Shown: positions 8,138-17,606 of the stretch, in pieces | Position numbering within the stretch: position 1 is the first letter of the stretch | Layout of the letters: every line of letters begins with the position of its first letter | Origin: Flavobacterium fragile | GTDB taxonomy: Bacteria; Bacteroidota; Bacteroidia; Flavobacteriales; Flavobacteriaceae | Length of the DNA: 64,000 bases | Direction: 5' to 3' | Assembly: GCF_023634865.1 (NCBI RefSeq) | Contig: NZ_JAMLJN010000003.1 | Span: forward strand, 62,001-126,000 | Translations under genes and position numbers: made by a program | The notes under the pieces: model-generated | What the model saw: the letters and a program-made list of their open reading frames with translations, nothing else | The model's database searches: none | Told to the model about the DNA's origin: nothing

Positions 8138-8979
8138 TCTCTATTATTGTACCATGCTATAAGCATGCGCATTATCTTGATGAATCCTTACAATCGGTTT
8201 TAAATCAAACCTATTCCCATTGGGAATGTATAATTGTAGATGATGGCAGTCCAGATAATACAAAAGAAGTCGCAAAAAAATGGTTAGATACGGATGGTCG
8301 TTTCATTTATTTAGAAAAACAAAATGGAGGTTTGTCTAGTGCAAGAAACGAAGGTGTTAAAATAGCAAAAGGAGAATATATTTTGCCTTTAGATGCAGAT
8401 GATTTACTTGATTCTCAGTTTTTAGAAAAATTAGTTCCTGTTTTAACTTCTAATTCTAATTTGGGAATTGTTTCGTGTTATACAAAGTTTTTTGTACAGT
8501 CAAAAGAAAATGTAATTTATCAGTTGAAGCCAAAAGGGAATTATTGGAAAAATTTGTTATATGTAAATCAATTAGTAGCCACATCACTTTACAGAAAAAG
8601 CTGTTGGCTTCAAGTTTGTGGCTATGACGAAAGCATGAAAACAGGTTTTGAAGACTGGGATTTTTGGCTAAATGTTACCAAAAAGGGTTGGGAATACTTA
8701 ATAGTTGAAGATTTTTTGTTTTATTATAGGAAAGCAAAGAAGTCCATGTTAGTTGACACAATAAATAATCATTTTGAAAGCAATAGAGAATACATTTGTA
8801 AAAAACACAAAGAACTTTATATTGAAGATTTTGAAAACTGTATGGAGGTTTTGTTTTATGAAATTAAAACCCATAGAGTAGGTAAAATGAAGTTAAAAAA
8901 TTCTATAGAATATAAAATTGGAAAAGTTTTTACCATGCCTTTTAGATGGTTTACTAAATTGGTATTAAAAAATAAATAA
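8125..8979 (+). CDS. Glycosyltransferase family 2 (paralogue of the previous gene)
   Basis: 284 residues; its start overlaps the previous gene by 13 bases. GT-A motifs: VSIIVPCYKHAHYL, VDDGS (38-42), LDADD (89-93), FEDWDFWL (about 175). Same length and tail as its neighbour. Expected to add one sugar of the repeat unit. The overlap implies translational coupling. Specificity unknown. Confidence 0.88.
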   Translation: MEVLVSIIVPCYKHAHYLDESLQSVLNQTYSHWECIIVDDGSPDNTKEVAKKWLDTDGRFIYLEKQNGGLSSARNEGVKIAKGEYILPLDADDLLDSQFLEKLVPVLTSNSNLGIVSCYTKFFVQSKENVIYQLKPKGNYWKNLLYVNQLVATSLYRKSCWLQVCGYDESMKTGFEDWDFWLNVTKKGWEYLIVEDFLFYYRKAKKSMLVDTINNHFESNREYICKKHKELYIEDFENCMEVLFYEIKTHRVGKMKLKNSIEYKIGKVFTMPFRWFTKLVLKNK

Positions 8980-8982
8980 ACG

Positions 8983-9762
8983 ATGATTTCAGTTGTTATA
9001 AGAAATAAAAATGAGGCGCCCGCTTTAGAATTTTTATTAAAAAATTTAAATGAGCGTTACCATCAAGATATTGATGAAATCATAGTTTTAGATAATTTAT
9101 CTTCAGACACTAGCGAAGCCATTACAAAACAATACGGAGCACAATTTGTAACCATTGAAAAATTTAGTTTTGGAGGCAGTGCAAATTTAGCAGCTACTGT
9201 AGCTATAAATAAAATAGTGGTTATTTTCAGTGCTCATTCTTATCCAGTGAGTCATGATTTTTTTAAAGTCATTCTTCAAAAGTTTGAAGAAAAACCATCG
9301 ATTGCAGGTGTACGCTGTTTGCACCAGCCAAACGATTACAAAAACTATATAAACGGAATAACCACTGCTCAAGACCCCAATAAATCAGGGTTAATATTTG
9401 CAGGTTCCGCATTTAATAAAGAAGTTTGGGAAAAACTTCCATTCAAAGAAGATGTTGCCACCTTTGAAGATAAAGAATGGACTGTAAGAGTGCTAAAAGC
9501 AGGATATGAAATAGCATTAGTGCCTGCTATATTTTGCTATGAAGTAAAACGTACTCCAGCTCAGCTATTTTTTAGATTTAAAAACGATGTGGTAGGCAAC
9601 TATCAATTATGGCATCAAGACGTTACGCTTAAAAACGCAATTAATAAAACGATAATGGCATTGTTTAAATTAATAAAGTCGTTTTTTATAGAGTTGTATT
9701 ATATTTTAAAAAGGTTTCTGTTTTTATTAAAGTTTGTTTTTAATAAACCTAAACAGTTTTAG
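8983..9762 (+). CDS. Glycosyltransferase family 2, DxD-less variant
   Basis: 259 residues, starting ISVVIRNKNEAPALEFLL. The fold is GT2-like (EIIVLDNLSSD near 33-43), but where DxD is expected the sequence reads VIFSAHSYPVS (about 79-89), a variant I associate with a subgroup of rhamnosyltransferase-like GT2 proteins. TFEDKEWTVRVLKAGYEI (about 165-182) matches the catalytic-base region. The C-terminus (about 215-259) is hydrophobic and basic, so it may sit at the membrane. It starts 3 bases after the previous gene and abuts the next. Confidence 0.8.
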   Translation: MISVVIRNKNEAPALEFLLKNLNERYHQDIDEIIVLDNLSSDTSEAITKQYGAQFVTIEKFSFGGSANLAATVAINKIVVIFSAHSYPVSHDFFKVILQKFEEKPSIAGVRCLHQPNDYKNYINGITTAQDPNKSGLIFAGSAFNKEVWEKLPFKEDVATFEDKEWTVRVLKAGYEIALVPAIFCYEVKRTPAQLFFRFKNDVVGNYQLWHQDVTLKNAINKTIMALFKLIKSFFIELYYILKRFLFLLKFVFNKPKQF

Positions 9763-10818
9763 ATGACAACAATGAAACACTATAATAATTTTGATTTTTT
9801 GCGCTTTATGTTTGCGCTTTTAGTGGTAATTTCTCACTCGTTTCCACTGTCTGGTGTAGAAGAAAAAGAACAATGGATTTATCAGTTTACAAACGGACAA
9901 ATGGTTTATTCCGCTTTAGGGTTAAATGGTTTTTTTGTAATTAGTGGGTTTTTTATTTTTCAAAGTATGCAGCGTAGTAAAAGTTTAATAGAATATTTTA
10001 CAAAAAGACTAAAACGTATTTTACCTGGATTGTTTGTAGTATTGTTTATAACTCTTTTATTAGTTCCTTTTGTTTATGAAAGTGATGTGCCATTTTATTT
10101 AAACCCTGAATTTTGGACCTATCTTCCTAATAATTTGTCTTTGTATGGCTTTCAGCCCGTTATAGAAGGAGTTTTTAATTCTAATTATTATCACGCCATC
10201 AATGGTTCGTTATGGACCATTCGGTATGAGTTTACCCTTTATGTCGCTATTGCCTTTTTGTTTTTCATTAAAGGTAAAAAGTTGCTATTGTTGTGGGGAT
10301 TGATTATAGTTTATTTATTTTTTTATATTTTGTTTCAGTTTTATTTAGATCGCTTTGCTAGCTCTGAAGTATTTGGAATGTTAGGTTACGAAATTTTAAA
10401 TTTAGGTACTTTTTTTATTGCAGGAAGTATAGTAGCTGCCTTGCAATTTGAAAAAAATAAAAATAGAGATATTTATTTCTGTATTGCTCTTTTCATTTTT
10501 GTTTTGAGCATTTATCTCAATTTTTATTCAGTTGTAAAACATCTTGTTTTTCCTGTGATTATAATTTTTTTAGGCTATTATGTGTTGCCTTTTTTTAGTG
10601 CATTTGGCAAATATGGTGATGCCTCTTATGGAATTTATATTTATAGTTTTCCAATACAACAATTTTTAATGTATTTTTATAAGTTGAATACATTAGAATT
10701 ATTAGTGTATTCTTGCTTGTTGTCTATCATTTTTGGTTATTTGTCATGGCATATTGTTGAAAAGAGGTTTATAAAAATAGAATTTAATATTACAAAATTT
10801 ATAGACTCTAAAACTTAA
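9763..10818 (+). CDS. Membrane acyltransferase family 3 (OafA-like)
   Basis: 351 residues with about ten hydrophobic segments. The N-terminus FDFLRFMFALLVVISHSFPL contains the Arg...His pair typical of acyltransferase-3 proteins (Arg14, His25 on the first helix). FFVISGFFIFQSM and FTKRLKRILPGL are the usual second-segment and loop signatures, and the protein ends with the family's IVEKRF. It likely O-acetylates (or otherwise acylates) a sugar of the exported glycan at the inner membrane. It directly follows the GT2 gene, and a second acyltransferase follows after 3 bp. Confidence 0.88.
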   Translation: MTTMKHYNNFDFLRFMFALLVVISHSFPLSGVEEKEQWIYQFTNGQMVYSALGLNGFFVISGFFIFQSMQRSKSLIEYFTKRLKRILPGLFVVLFITLLLVPFVYESDVPFYLNPEFWTYLPNNLSLYGFQPVIEGVFNSNYYHAINGSLWTIRYEFTLYVAIAFLFFIKGKKLLLLWGLIIVYLFFYILFQFYLDRFASSEVFGMLGYEILNLGTFFIAGSIVAALQFEKNKNRDIYFCIALFIFVLSIYLNFYSVVKHLVFPVIIIFLGYYVLPFFSAFGKYGDASYGIYIYSFPIQQFLMYFYKLNTLELLVYSCLLSIIFGYLSWHIVEKRFIKIEFNITKFIDSKT

Positions 10819-10821
10819 TTA

Positions 10822-11808
10822 ATGCTAGAAAATAAAATTTATAAAAATATTCCAATTTTAAATTCTTTAAGATTTTTTGCGGCATTTTCAGTGTGTGTTT
10901 TTCATTTTGTTTGCACAACAAATGGTCTTATTTACAATGAATTAATAATATTTATTTTCGATCATGGTAAATATGGAGTTCAAATGTTCTTCGTTATTTC
11001 GGGTTTTGTTATACCATGGTCAATGTATAATTCTAACTACAAAATAAATAAAATTTTTAAATTTTTGTTGAAACGTTTTTTACGACTAGAACCTCCCTAC
11101 ATAATTTCTATGATTCTTTTTATTTCTATAATATTAACTTTACGTATAGGATTAAATATATTTGATGTTCAGTTTTCTCTTGAGCAAATTCTGCTTCATT
11201 TCGGATATTTAATTCCATTTTTTGAAGGTTTTAAATGGTTAAATGATGTATATTGGTCTCTTGCTATTGAATTTCAATACTATTTGTTAATTTCAATACT
11301 ATTCCCACTATTTATTCATTCAAATAGCATTTATAGATATATTCTTTATTTTTTGTTTTTATCATTAAGTATAAATTCGAATTTTTCATTTATTTTTTAT
11401 TGGTTACCAATATTCTTAATGGGAATTATTATTTTTCTAAAATTTATTGAAAAAATCAAAATAATTGAATTTTATTCTTTGCTATTACTTTTAACTATTT
11501 GGGTAATTTATTTTTATGGAATAGCCTGTGGTGTTTTTTCAATTGTTACTGTAATATTAATATTATATTTTAAAAATAATGAATTAAAAACACTCTCTTT
11601 TTTGGGAGAATTTTCATACTCTTTATATTTAATACACAATTTTACAGGAGCTATACTAATTAATTTATTATCTCCATATATGATTAACTTATGGCAGAAA
11701 ATACTTTTATTAATTTTTAGTCTTGTCATTTCTTATATTTTAGCTTGGGTGATGTTCATTTTGATAGAAAAGCCTTCAAAAAAATGGTCTGCAACTATCA
11801 AATATTAA
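10822..11808 (+). CDS. Membrane acyltransferase family 3
   Basis: 328 residues, very AT-rich. N-terminal LNSLRFFAAFSVCVFHFVC carries the same Arg/His arrangement as the previous gene; MFFVISGFVIPWSM, LKRFLRLEPPYI and a terminal IEKPSKKW complete the family pattern. It is a multi-pass inner-membrane protein that probably transfers an acyl group to a second position on the glycan. It is similar in layout but not a close copy of its neighbour. The 243-bp gap after it contains decayed sequence. Confidence 0.87.
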   Translation: MLENKIYKNIPILNSLRFFAAFSVCVFHFVCTTNGLIYNELIIFIFDHGKYGVQMFFVISGFVIPWSMYNSNYKINKIFKFLLKRFLRLEPPYIISMILFISIILTLRIGLNIFDVQFSLEQILLHFGYLIPFFEGFKWLNDVYWSLAIEFQYYLLISILFPLFIHSNSIYRYILYFLFLSLSINSNFSFIFYWLPIFLMGIIIFLKFIEKIKIIEFYSLLLLLTIWVIYFYGIACGVFSIVTVILILYFKNNELKTLSFLGEFSYSLYLIHNFTGAILINLLSPYMINLWQKILLLIFSLVISYILAWVMFILIEKPSKKWSATIKY

Positions 11809-11866
11809 TTTAATAATGATGTTTATTTTAGTCCATATTAATTTCGAAATGAAATTTTAAATTATT

Positions 11867-11917
11867 TGTTTGTTGTCCATTATTTTCGGTTATTTGTTAA
11901 GTAATTTATACTAGGGT
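11867..11917 (+). pseudogene. Vestige of an acyltransferase 3' end
   Basis: One frame reads CLLSIIFGYLLSNLY then TAG. The first ten residues equal CLLSIIFGYL near the C-terminus of the acyltransferase at 9763-10818 (about 10714-10743), with the DNA also similar. A second relic is nearby: GGATAAAAAATTATTAGATG at 11936 resembles GGATAAAAAATATTAGTTGA at 12031, just before the next start codon. The 11809-12051 gap therefore seems to hold scar tissue from gene loss or exchange. Confidence 0.5.
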
Positions 11918-12051
11918 AGGCTTTAAAATTTAGACGGATAAAAAATTATTAGATGAAATAGCCAAATAGTAAGTGTGAGAAAAATTTTAAAATACAAAGG
12001 ATTAACAAACACGCAAGTGTTTAATTTTTTGGATAAAAAATATTAGTTGAA

Positions 12052-12696
12052 ATGATAAAGAAGATAGCAAGAAAAGTAATCAATACTTTCAAAAAAAAGC
12101 CAGAGCAATATTTATTACATGATAAATTTTGGGTACAAAAAGTTAGCACAGAAACTATAGTAGATAGAATTTCTTTTTTCGAAAATATTGCGAAAGATAA
12201 AAACGTATTACATTTAGGATGTAACGATTGGCCCATTTTTAACCCATCTTACAATTTACATATTAAATTGTCAAAACAAGCTAAATCTATTCATGGTTTT
12301 GATGTAGATTTAGAAGGAATTGAAAACTTAAAAAAATATGTTAACCAAAACTATTATTCAGAATTTAATCAGTTAGCGGGTAATGTTTATGATGTTTGTC
12401 TTGTTCCAGAAACTATTGAGCATGTTGATAATGTTAGGACTTTTTTAGAAGGATTATCAACTATAAATTCTGAAGTTTTTTATATAACTGCACCAAATTG
12501 TTTTGCAAAAAAACATATTGAAAGAAATTTTTATGGTAATAATGAATTTATTGAAGTTGTTCATCCCGATCACAACTGCTGGTATAGCCCATTTACACTT
12601 AAAAATCAAATTGAGAAATACTCAAATTTAAAGGTAGATAAAGTATTTCTTCTTGATGGTGATACTATGGTATGTTGCCAGGCTTCCAAAAAATAA
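12052..12696 (+). CDS. Class I SAM-methyltransferase-like protein
   Basis: 214 residues. NVLHLGCNDW (about 46-55) fits motif I of class I methyltransferases, GFDVDLEGI (about 82-90) fits the acidic loop that holds SAM, and VPETIEHVDN (about 119-128) fits the ExxEHV motif of UbiG/Methyltransf_11-like enzymes. Probably methylates a sugar or the glycan end; other SAM uses are possible. The start is preceded by an AT-rich duplicated segment, so its unit may have been rejoined by recombination. Twelve bases separate it from the next gene. Confidence 0.65.
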   Translation: MIKKIARKVINTFKKKPEQYLLHDKFWVQKVSTETIVDRISFFENIAKDKNVLHLGCNDWPIFNPSYNLHIKLSKQAKSIHGFDVDLEGIENLKKYVNQNYYSEFNQLAGNVYDVCLVPETIEHVDNVRTFLEGLSTINSEVFYITAPNCFAKKHIERNFYGNNEFIEVVHPDHNCWYSPFTLKNQIEKYSNLKVDKVFLLDGDTMVCCQASKK

Positions 12697-12708
12697 TAGA
12701 CAACTACA

Positions 12709-13893
12709 ATGAAGAATTTGAAAAGCATAATTAAAAAGGGTGTAAATACAATTTATGCGCTATTTAATTATGCTTTTTTTCTGACAAAAGATGTTCGTAA
12801 AATTAAAAATTGCGAATGTTTATTTTTCTTTCCTTACTATCATACCGGTGGTGCCGAAAGAGTTCATGTAAATATTTTGAAAGCAATTGAAAATAAAAAT
12901 TGTGTTGTCATTTTTACAATGGGTTCAGCAACAAAGAGTTTTTATGATGCATTTAAAAATACGGCCGAAATTATTGAGTTGAATCCAATTCTAAATAAAC
13001 GAAATAAATGGATAAATGCCCATTTACAAAAAAGTATTATTGAAGCCATTAATCATAGTAATAGCATAGAAAATGTTTTTGGATGTAATACTTCGTATTA
13101 CTATCAAATACTATCAAGACTAAGTAAAAAAATAAAAAAAATAGATTTATTTCACGCTTTTGAAGAAAATGATTCTAGAATTTTAGATGTTGTAAATTCA
13201 GCAAATACAATTCATAAAAGAATTGTTATCAATTTAAAGGCTAAAAATGATATTATTGAATTTTATAAATTACACCATGTAAATCCTCAGCTTATAAACA
13301 ATATTGAAGTGATTCAAAATGGAATTGAATTAACTGAAGCAACCTACTCCAGTAAAAATGAAAATGCTATTAAAATTGGATTTGTAGGAAGATGGTCAGC
13401 AGAAAAAAGACCAGAATTATTCCTTGAAATTGCTAAAAGAATAAATGCTCAAGTTTCTAATATTGAGTTCGTAATGGCAGGAACAGGTATGAAAAGTAAT
13501 ATCGTTTTAATAAAGAATGCAAAGGTTTCTTTTTTAGGTGAAATTATAGATAAAGAAAAAATGATAGAATTATATAAATCATTGCATTTTGTTTTGGTAA
13601 CTTCTGTTTATGAAGGATTTCCTATGGTCATGATGGAAGCTATGGCACATGGTGTTATTCCAATTTCAACAAATGTTGGTGGTATTAAGGAACATATTAC
13701 AAATAATGAAAATGGATTACTTATAGATGAAACTAATGAAGAAGAAATGGTTAATTTATTTTGTGAACACATTTTGAATTTAGTAAAAAATACAGAGGAA
13801 AAGAATAGGATTTCAAAAGCTGCTTTTGATTATGCATCAGAACATTTTGGTATAGATAAATTTAATAAATCGTATAAAAACATATTTTCGTAA
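12709..13893 (+). CDS. Glycosyltransferase family 4 (GT-B)
   Basis: 394 residues. The N-terminal Rossmann domain contains PYYHTGGAERVHVNIL (about 43-58), the GGAE loop common in GT4. The C-terminal domain starts near 223 (IGFVGRWSAEKRPELFLEIA). The donor-binding E-x7-E region reads EGFPMVMMEAMAHG (about 304-317), followed by PISTNVGGIKEHI. Expected to add a sugar with retention of configuration to the lipid-linked glycan in the cytoplasm. AT-rich like the preceding block. Donor not inferable. Confidence 0.88.
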   Translation: MKNLKSIIKKGVNTIYALFNYAFFLTKDVRKIKNCECLFFFPYYHTGGAERVHVNILKAIENKNCVVIFTMGSATKSFYDAFKNTAEIIELNPILNKRNKWINAHLQKSIIEAINHSNSIENVFGCNTSYYYQILSRLSKKIKKIDLFHAFEENDSRILDVVNSANTIHKRIVINLKAKNDIIEFYKLHHVNPQLINNIEVIQNGIELTEATYSSKNENAIKIGFVGRWSAEKRPELFLEIAKRINAQVSNIEFVMAGTGMKSNIVLIKNAKVSFLGEIIDKEKMIELYKSLHFVLVTSVYEGFPMVMMEAMAHGVIPISTNVGGIKEHITNNENGLLIDETNEEEMVNLFCEHILNLVKNTEEKNRISKAAFDYASEHFGIDKFNKSYKNIFS

Positions 13894-13897
13894 TCAA

Positions 13898-15043
13898 ATG
13901 AAAATCCTATTAGTTTCTATACCCAATCATCATTTTTTTCAATGGGCAAACCAGTTGAAAGAGGCTGGGCATGAGGTGCATTGGTTTGATATTACCGATG
14001 GAGCTGGATTTTCCAATAAAATTAATTGGGTTACTCAATATGCAGGTTGGAAATTAAGATGGAATTTCCCATTTCGACACCGAGTAAAAAAACACTTTCC
14101 TTTTTTATATCAAAGGATCCAACATATTAACGAGCGTTCTGTATCGTCAACTTTTAATCGTTTGGTTACTAATTTGCAACCCGATGTAATTCATGTGTTT
14201 GAAATGCAATTGTCGGGATATCCAATTTTTTCCGTTTTAGAACAATATCCTCATATTCCATTAATCTATTCTTCTTGGGGTAGCGATATGTTTCAATATG
14301 AACGATTAGGTCTGACTACATCTTTTGTGAAACAATTTTTAAATCGGGTAGATTATTTGATTACCGATTGCAATCGAGATTATCAAAAAGCCTTACAACT
14401 GGGTTTTAAAAATAAATTTTTAGGAGTGTTTCCTGGAAATGGTGGCGTAGCCTTTATCAAAGAGGCTATTTTAGAGCCATCAGATCGAACTATTATCATG
14501 GTAAAAGGATACGAAGATGGAGTAGGAAAAGCACTAGTGGTATTGCGTGCAATTGTAAAATATGCACCTCAAATTATGAATCACTATAAATTAGTTGTAT
14601 ACAGTGCAGATGAAGCGGTAGTGCAGTATCTAAATGCTTCTTCCTTTTATAGTAAACATGAGGTAACTGTTTTTTCAAGAGCTACTTATATTCCAAATCA
14701 TCAATTGTTAACTTACATGGGACAAAGCACATTGCACATTGCCAATAGCATTTCAGATGGTATGCCCAATGTGGTTTTAGAAGCCATGGGAATGGGGGCT
14801 TTTCCTATTCAATCCAATCCTGGAAATGTAACAGAAGAAGTCATAACTCATGGAAAAAATGGTTTGTTAATTGAGTCGCCATTAGATGAGCAAGAAATAG
14901 CTCGTTTAATTATAATGGCTTTAGATGATTTTGCGATGCGTGAATCAGCACAAGAATATAATACAGCTTATATGCACCAACAGTATGATAGGTTACAACT
15001 TAAGGCGAAAATTGTAGCTTTGTATTCTCAAATATATAATTAA
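13898..15043 (+). CDS. Glycosyltransferase family 4-like
   Basis: 381 residues, GT-B type. The N-terminus KILLVSIPNHHFFQWANQLKEAG and DVIHVFEMQLSG are typical of the acceptor half. The donor half has SISDGMPNVVLEAMGMG (about 288-304), matching the E-x7-E loop with Asp at the first position, then PGNVTEEVI. It starts 4 bp after the previous gene and shares TAATG with the next. Base composition is less AT-extreme than the genes before it, so a boundary between differently acquired blocks may lie near 13.9 kb. Confidence 0.85.
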   Translation: MKILLVSIPNHHFFQWANQLKEAGHEVHWFDITDGAGFSNKINWVTQYAGWKLRWNFPFRHRVKKHFPFLYQRIQHINERSVSSTFNRLVTNLQPDVIHVFEMQLSGYPIFSVLEQYPHIPLIYSSWGSDMFQYERLGLTTSFVKQFLNRVDYLITDCNRDYQKALQLGFKNKFLGVFPGNGGVAFIKEAILEPSDRTIIMVKGYEDGVGKALVVLRAIVKYAPQIMNHYKLVVYSADEAVVQYLNASSFYSKHEVTVFSRATYIPNHQLLTYMGQSTLHIANSISDGMPNVVLEAMGMGAFPIQSNPGNVTEEVITHGKNGLLIESPLDEQEIARLIIMALDDFAMRESAQEYNTAYMHQQYDRLQLKAKIVALYSQIYN

Positions 15044-15921
15044 TGGAGTTTTCGTATCTTATAGTGACCCATAATCGAGTAGCCGATTTAATTCAAACAC
15101 TAACGGTTCTTTACCAATCGTTTGATGCCAATGAAGATGAAGTGTTGGTTTACATTGATGCTTGTGAGTCAACTGAGCAAATTCGAGATCAATTTCCTTG
15201 GGTGAAATGGTTTTCGGGGAATAAACGAATTTCTGCTTCTCCTGCTCGTGCCTTTTTGTATCCGCAAGCTAAAGGGAAGTATTTAATTGGTTTGGATGAT
15301 GATGCTCATATTATTACATCTGACTATAAAGAAAAATTACAAACCTTGTTTAAAAACCCGAAAATTGGGGTTTTGGCTTTTAAAGAAGTAAAAGGTATCT
15401 TTTCTAATGATAATGAAGCTTTGTCAAAAGTGGAGAATACATCAAAATTTTACGAAACTAATGATTTTATAGGTTGTGGTTTCGCAATTAAAAAAGCCGT
15501 CTATGATGCCACACGCGGTTTTCCTACTTGGATTGATATTTATGGTGAAGAACCTTGCGTGTCTTTAGAAGTTATGGATTTAGGATATGAATTGTGGTTT
15601 ACCAATCAGATTGCTGTAAATCATCGTGTTGATTTAGTTCAACGAAAATTACAAGGGAAAAATTATTTTCGTTTTCAAAAGCAGTTGCAAAATTCCTTCT
15701 TTATTTTTTTAAATTATTATCCAAAGCCTTTCCTTCCAATAGTAAAACTCTTATATCACAACTTTAAAAAATATGCTCTTAAGGATACTACTTATTTTAA
15801 GTTGTATTTTCAAGCATTACTACATATTTATGTGACATATAGACAAAAAAAACAATTTAGAAAGCCTGTTACTGATAAGGTTTTACAAAAAGTTAGAACG
15901 ATTGCATCTTTATCATATTAA
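15043..15921 (+). CDS. Glycosyltransferase family 2
   Basis: 292 residues. GT-A features: FSYLIVTHNRVADLIQTL at the start, ARAFLYPQAKGKYLIGLDDDAHI (DDD at about 84-86, metal-binding), then DFIGCGFAIKKAVY and IYGEEPCVSLEVMDLGYEL as the catalytic-base region. Its ATG overlaps the previous stop (TAATG), so translation is probably coupled. The C-terminal 80 residues are basic and aromatic. Likely a sugar transferase in glycan assembly; specificity unknown. Confidence 0.85.
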   Translation: MEFSYLIVTHNRVADLIQTLTVLYQSFDANEDEVLVYIDACESTEQIRDQFPWVKWFSGNKRISASPARAFLYPQAKGKYLIGLDDDAHIITSDYKEKLQTLFKNPKIGVLAFKEVKGIFSNDNEALSKVENTSKFYETNDFIGCGFAIKKAVYDATRGFPTWIDIYGEEPCVSLEVMDLGYELWFTNQIAVNHRVDLVQRKLQGKNYFRFQKQLQNSFFIFLNYYPKPFLPIVKLLYHNFKKYALKDTTYFKLYFQALLHIYVTYRQKKQFRKPVTDKVLQKVRTIASLSY

Positions 15922-15972
15922 AATTTAATACCTTACATCATCAAAAGTTTTAAATCAATTCAATAATATTAC

Positions 15973-17130
15973 ATGAAAAAAGTAGCCATCATACCATTAC
16001 GAAAAGGTTCTAAAGGAATTCCTGGTAAAAACAAGAAAAAAATGTTAGGTCGTCCTTTATTTTCATGGGTTTTAGGCGCTGCTATTTTTTCTGATTTAGA
16101 CGAAGTTTATGTGTTTACAGATGATGAGGAAATTTTAAACTTTATAAGTAAAGAATATCATTGGACTTCAAAAGTAAAAGGGTTACTTCGCAATGATGAA
16201 AATGCAAATGATACCGCATCCACAGAAAGTGCTATGCTAGAGTTTGCTGAAAAAATCAATTGCGATTTTGATGTTTTGTGTTTGTTGCAAGCTACGTCGC
16301 CTTTAACTACTTCACAAGATATTAATACTGCTTTGTGTCAAATAAATGTTGAAGGAAAAACTTCAGCCTTAAGTGTAGTAAAAACACATCGTTTTACTTG
16401 GAATGCAGATGGAACTCCTCAAAATTACGACGTTTTTAACCGACCAAGAAGACAAGATTTTGCAGGTTTGTTGATGGAAAACGGAGCTGTTTATGCTACA
16501 ACAAAAGACGCTTTCCTAAAAAGTAAAAACAGAGTAAGTGAAACCATAGGTTTGGTTGAAATGCCTGAGGAAACTTTAATGGAAATCGATAGCCTTTCCG
16601 ATTGGACTATTATAGAAAGTTTACTGGCGGAACGCCAAAAATCTTTTAAGAAGCAAGAACGAATCCATTATTTAGTATTAGATGTTGATGGTGTTTTTAC
16701 AGATGGATGTGTTTATTACGGAGCAGAAGGCGAGTTGATGAAAAAGTTTGATATGCGCGATGGTATGGGTTTGGAAATTTTGAGACAAAATAACGTTGAA
16801 GTTGTTGTAATCACTTCAGAAAACTCTGATTTAGTAGCGAAACGCATGCAGAAACTTCAAATAAAACATACCTTTTTAGGAGTAAAAGATAAATATTCAT
16901 TCCTTCAAAATTTTATAAATCAACAACAAACTTCATGGGCTAATTTGGCTTATGTGGGCGATGATGTAAATGACTTGGCTAATCTTTGCACGGTAGGTTG
17001 GTCATTTGCTCCAGCTAATGCAACTGCCGTTGTAAAACAACAAGTAGATTTTGCGTTATCTAACAATTCTGCTGATGGTGCTATTAGAGAAGTTTGTGAA
17101 TGGGTTGTGAAATATAATGCTAGGTTTTAA
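15973..17130 (+). CDS. neuA: Fused CMP-nonulosonate cytidylyltransferase / KdsC-like HAD phosphatase
   Basis: 385 residues, two enzymes in one chain. Residues 1-220: acylneuraminate cytidylyltransferase with LRKGSKGIPGKN (9-20), LLQATSPL (104-111), MENGAVYA (168-175) and IDSLSDW (205-211). Residues 230-385: HAD phosphatase of the KdsC/C0 type with LVLDVDGVFTDG (234-245; Asp237 nucleophile, Asp239), TSEN (281-284) and VGDDVNDL (328-335). The N-terminal half would make a CMP-sugar from CTP and a nonulosonic acid. The phosphatase half suggests the acid is first made as a phosphate, as in the KDN-9-P or Neu5Ac-9-P routes known in Bacteroides and animals. The NeuB-like synthase is 476 bp downstream. 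Which acid is made is not decided by sequence. Confidence 0.85.
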   Translation: MKKVAIIPLRKGSKGIPGKNKKKMLGRPLFSWVLGAAIFSDLDEVYVFTDDEEILNFISKEYHWTSKVKGLLRNDENANDTASTESAMLEFAEKINCDFDVLCLLQATSPLTTSQDINTALCQINVEGKTSALSVVKTHRFTWNADGTPQNYDVFNRPRRQDFAGLLMENGAVYATTKDAFLKSKNRVSETIGLVEMPEETLMEIDSLSDWTIIESLLAERQKSFKKQERIHYLVLDVDGVFTDGCVYYGAEGELMKKFDMRDGMGLEILRQNNVEVVVITSENSDLVAKRMQKLQIKHTFLGVKDKYSFLQNFINQQQTSWANLAYVGDDVNDLANLCTVGWSFAPANATAVVKQQVDFALSNNSADGAIREVCEWVVKYNARF

Positions 17131-17144
17131 TTAGAGATAAACCA

Positions 17145-17484
17145 TCTCGACTTTGCTCGATATGACAATGTCTCGACTTCGCTCGATATGACAGTGCAGT
17201 AGTTCTTAGGATATGTATTTCCACCATTGTCAATCAAAGTAAAAATTTGTCAAGTCGAGCGGAGTCGAGACTTTTTTATATAAAAAATTAACAGTCTCGA
17301 CTTCGCTCGATTTGACAGAGCGGTAGTTCTTTAGAAATTATAATTCCACTATTGTCACTCTGAGCGAGCCTGTATTGAGCAATGTCGAAATGAAGGCTTA
17401 TGAAAACTATCTCGACTTAGCTCGATATGACAGTTTCTCGATTTCGTTCGATTTGACAATGTCTCGACTTAACTCGATATGACA
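17145..17484. repeat. Cluster of palindromic TTGTCA/TGACAA repeats between neuA and neuB
   Basis: A dense array of arms of the form CTCGACTTCGCTCGATATGACA and their complements. One complete ~102-bp element runs 17170-17271: an arm, the middle GCAGTAGTTCTTAGGATATG...CCACCATTGTCAATCAAAG, then an inverted arm ending GTCGAGAC. A diverged second copy runs 17294-17390. At least four single arms occur at about 17147, 17408, 17436 and 17461. The complete element recurs at 18609 and 19094 on both sides of the GIY-YIG gene. The rest of the gap to 17606 holds no gene. Confidence 0.85.
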
Positions 17485-17606
17485 TTTAAACGAAATTATT
17501 TTAGTTTAACAGAACAGAGGTTCTTTCTAAACTCAATTAACCAAATAATAATCACTTAACATTGTGATTATTCGATAAAATTATTTTTCTTTGCTTTTCT
17601 AATAGA

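Noticed and set aside
17145..17484. Palindromic repeats read as a row of terminators
   Set aside because: Arms lack consistent T runs, occur in both orientations and also inside a coding sequence, so a repeat family explains them better.
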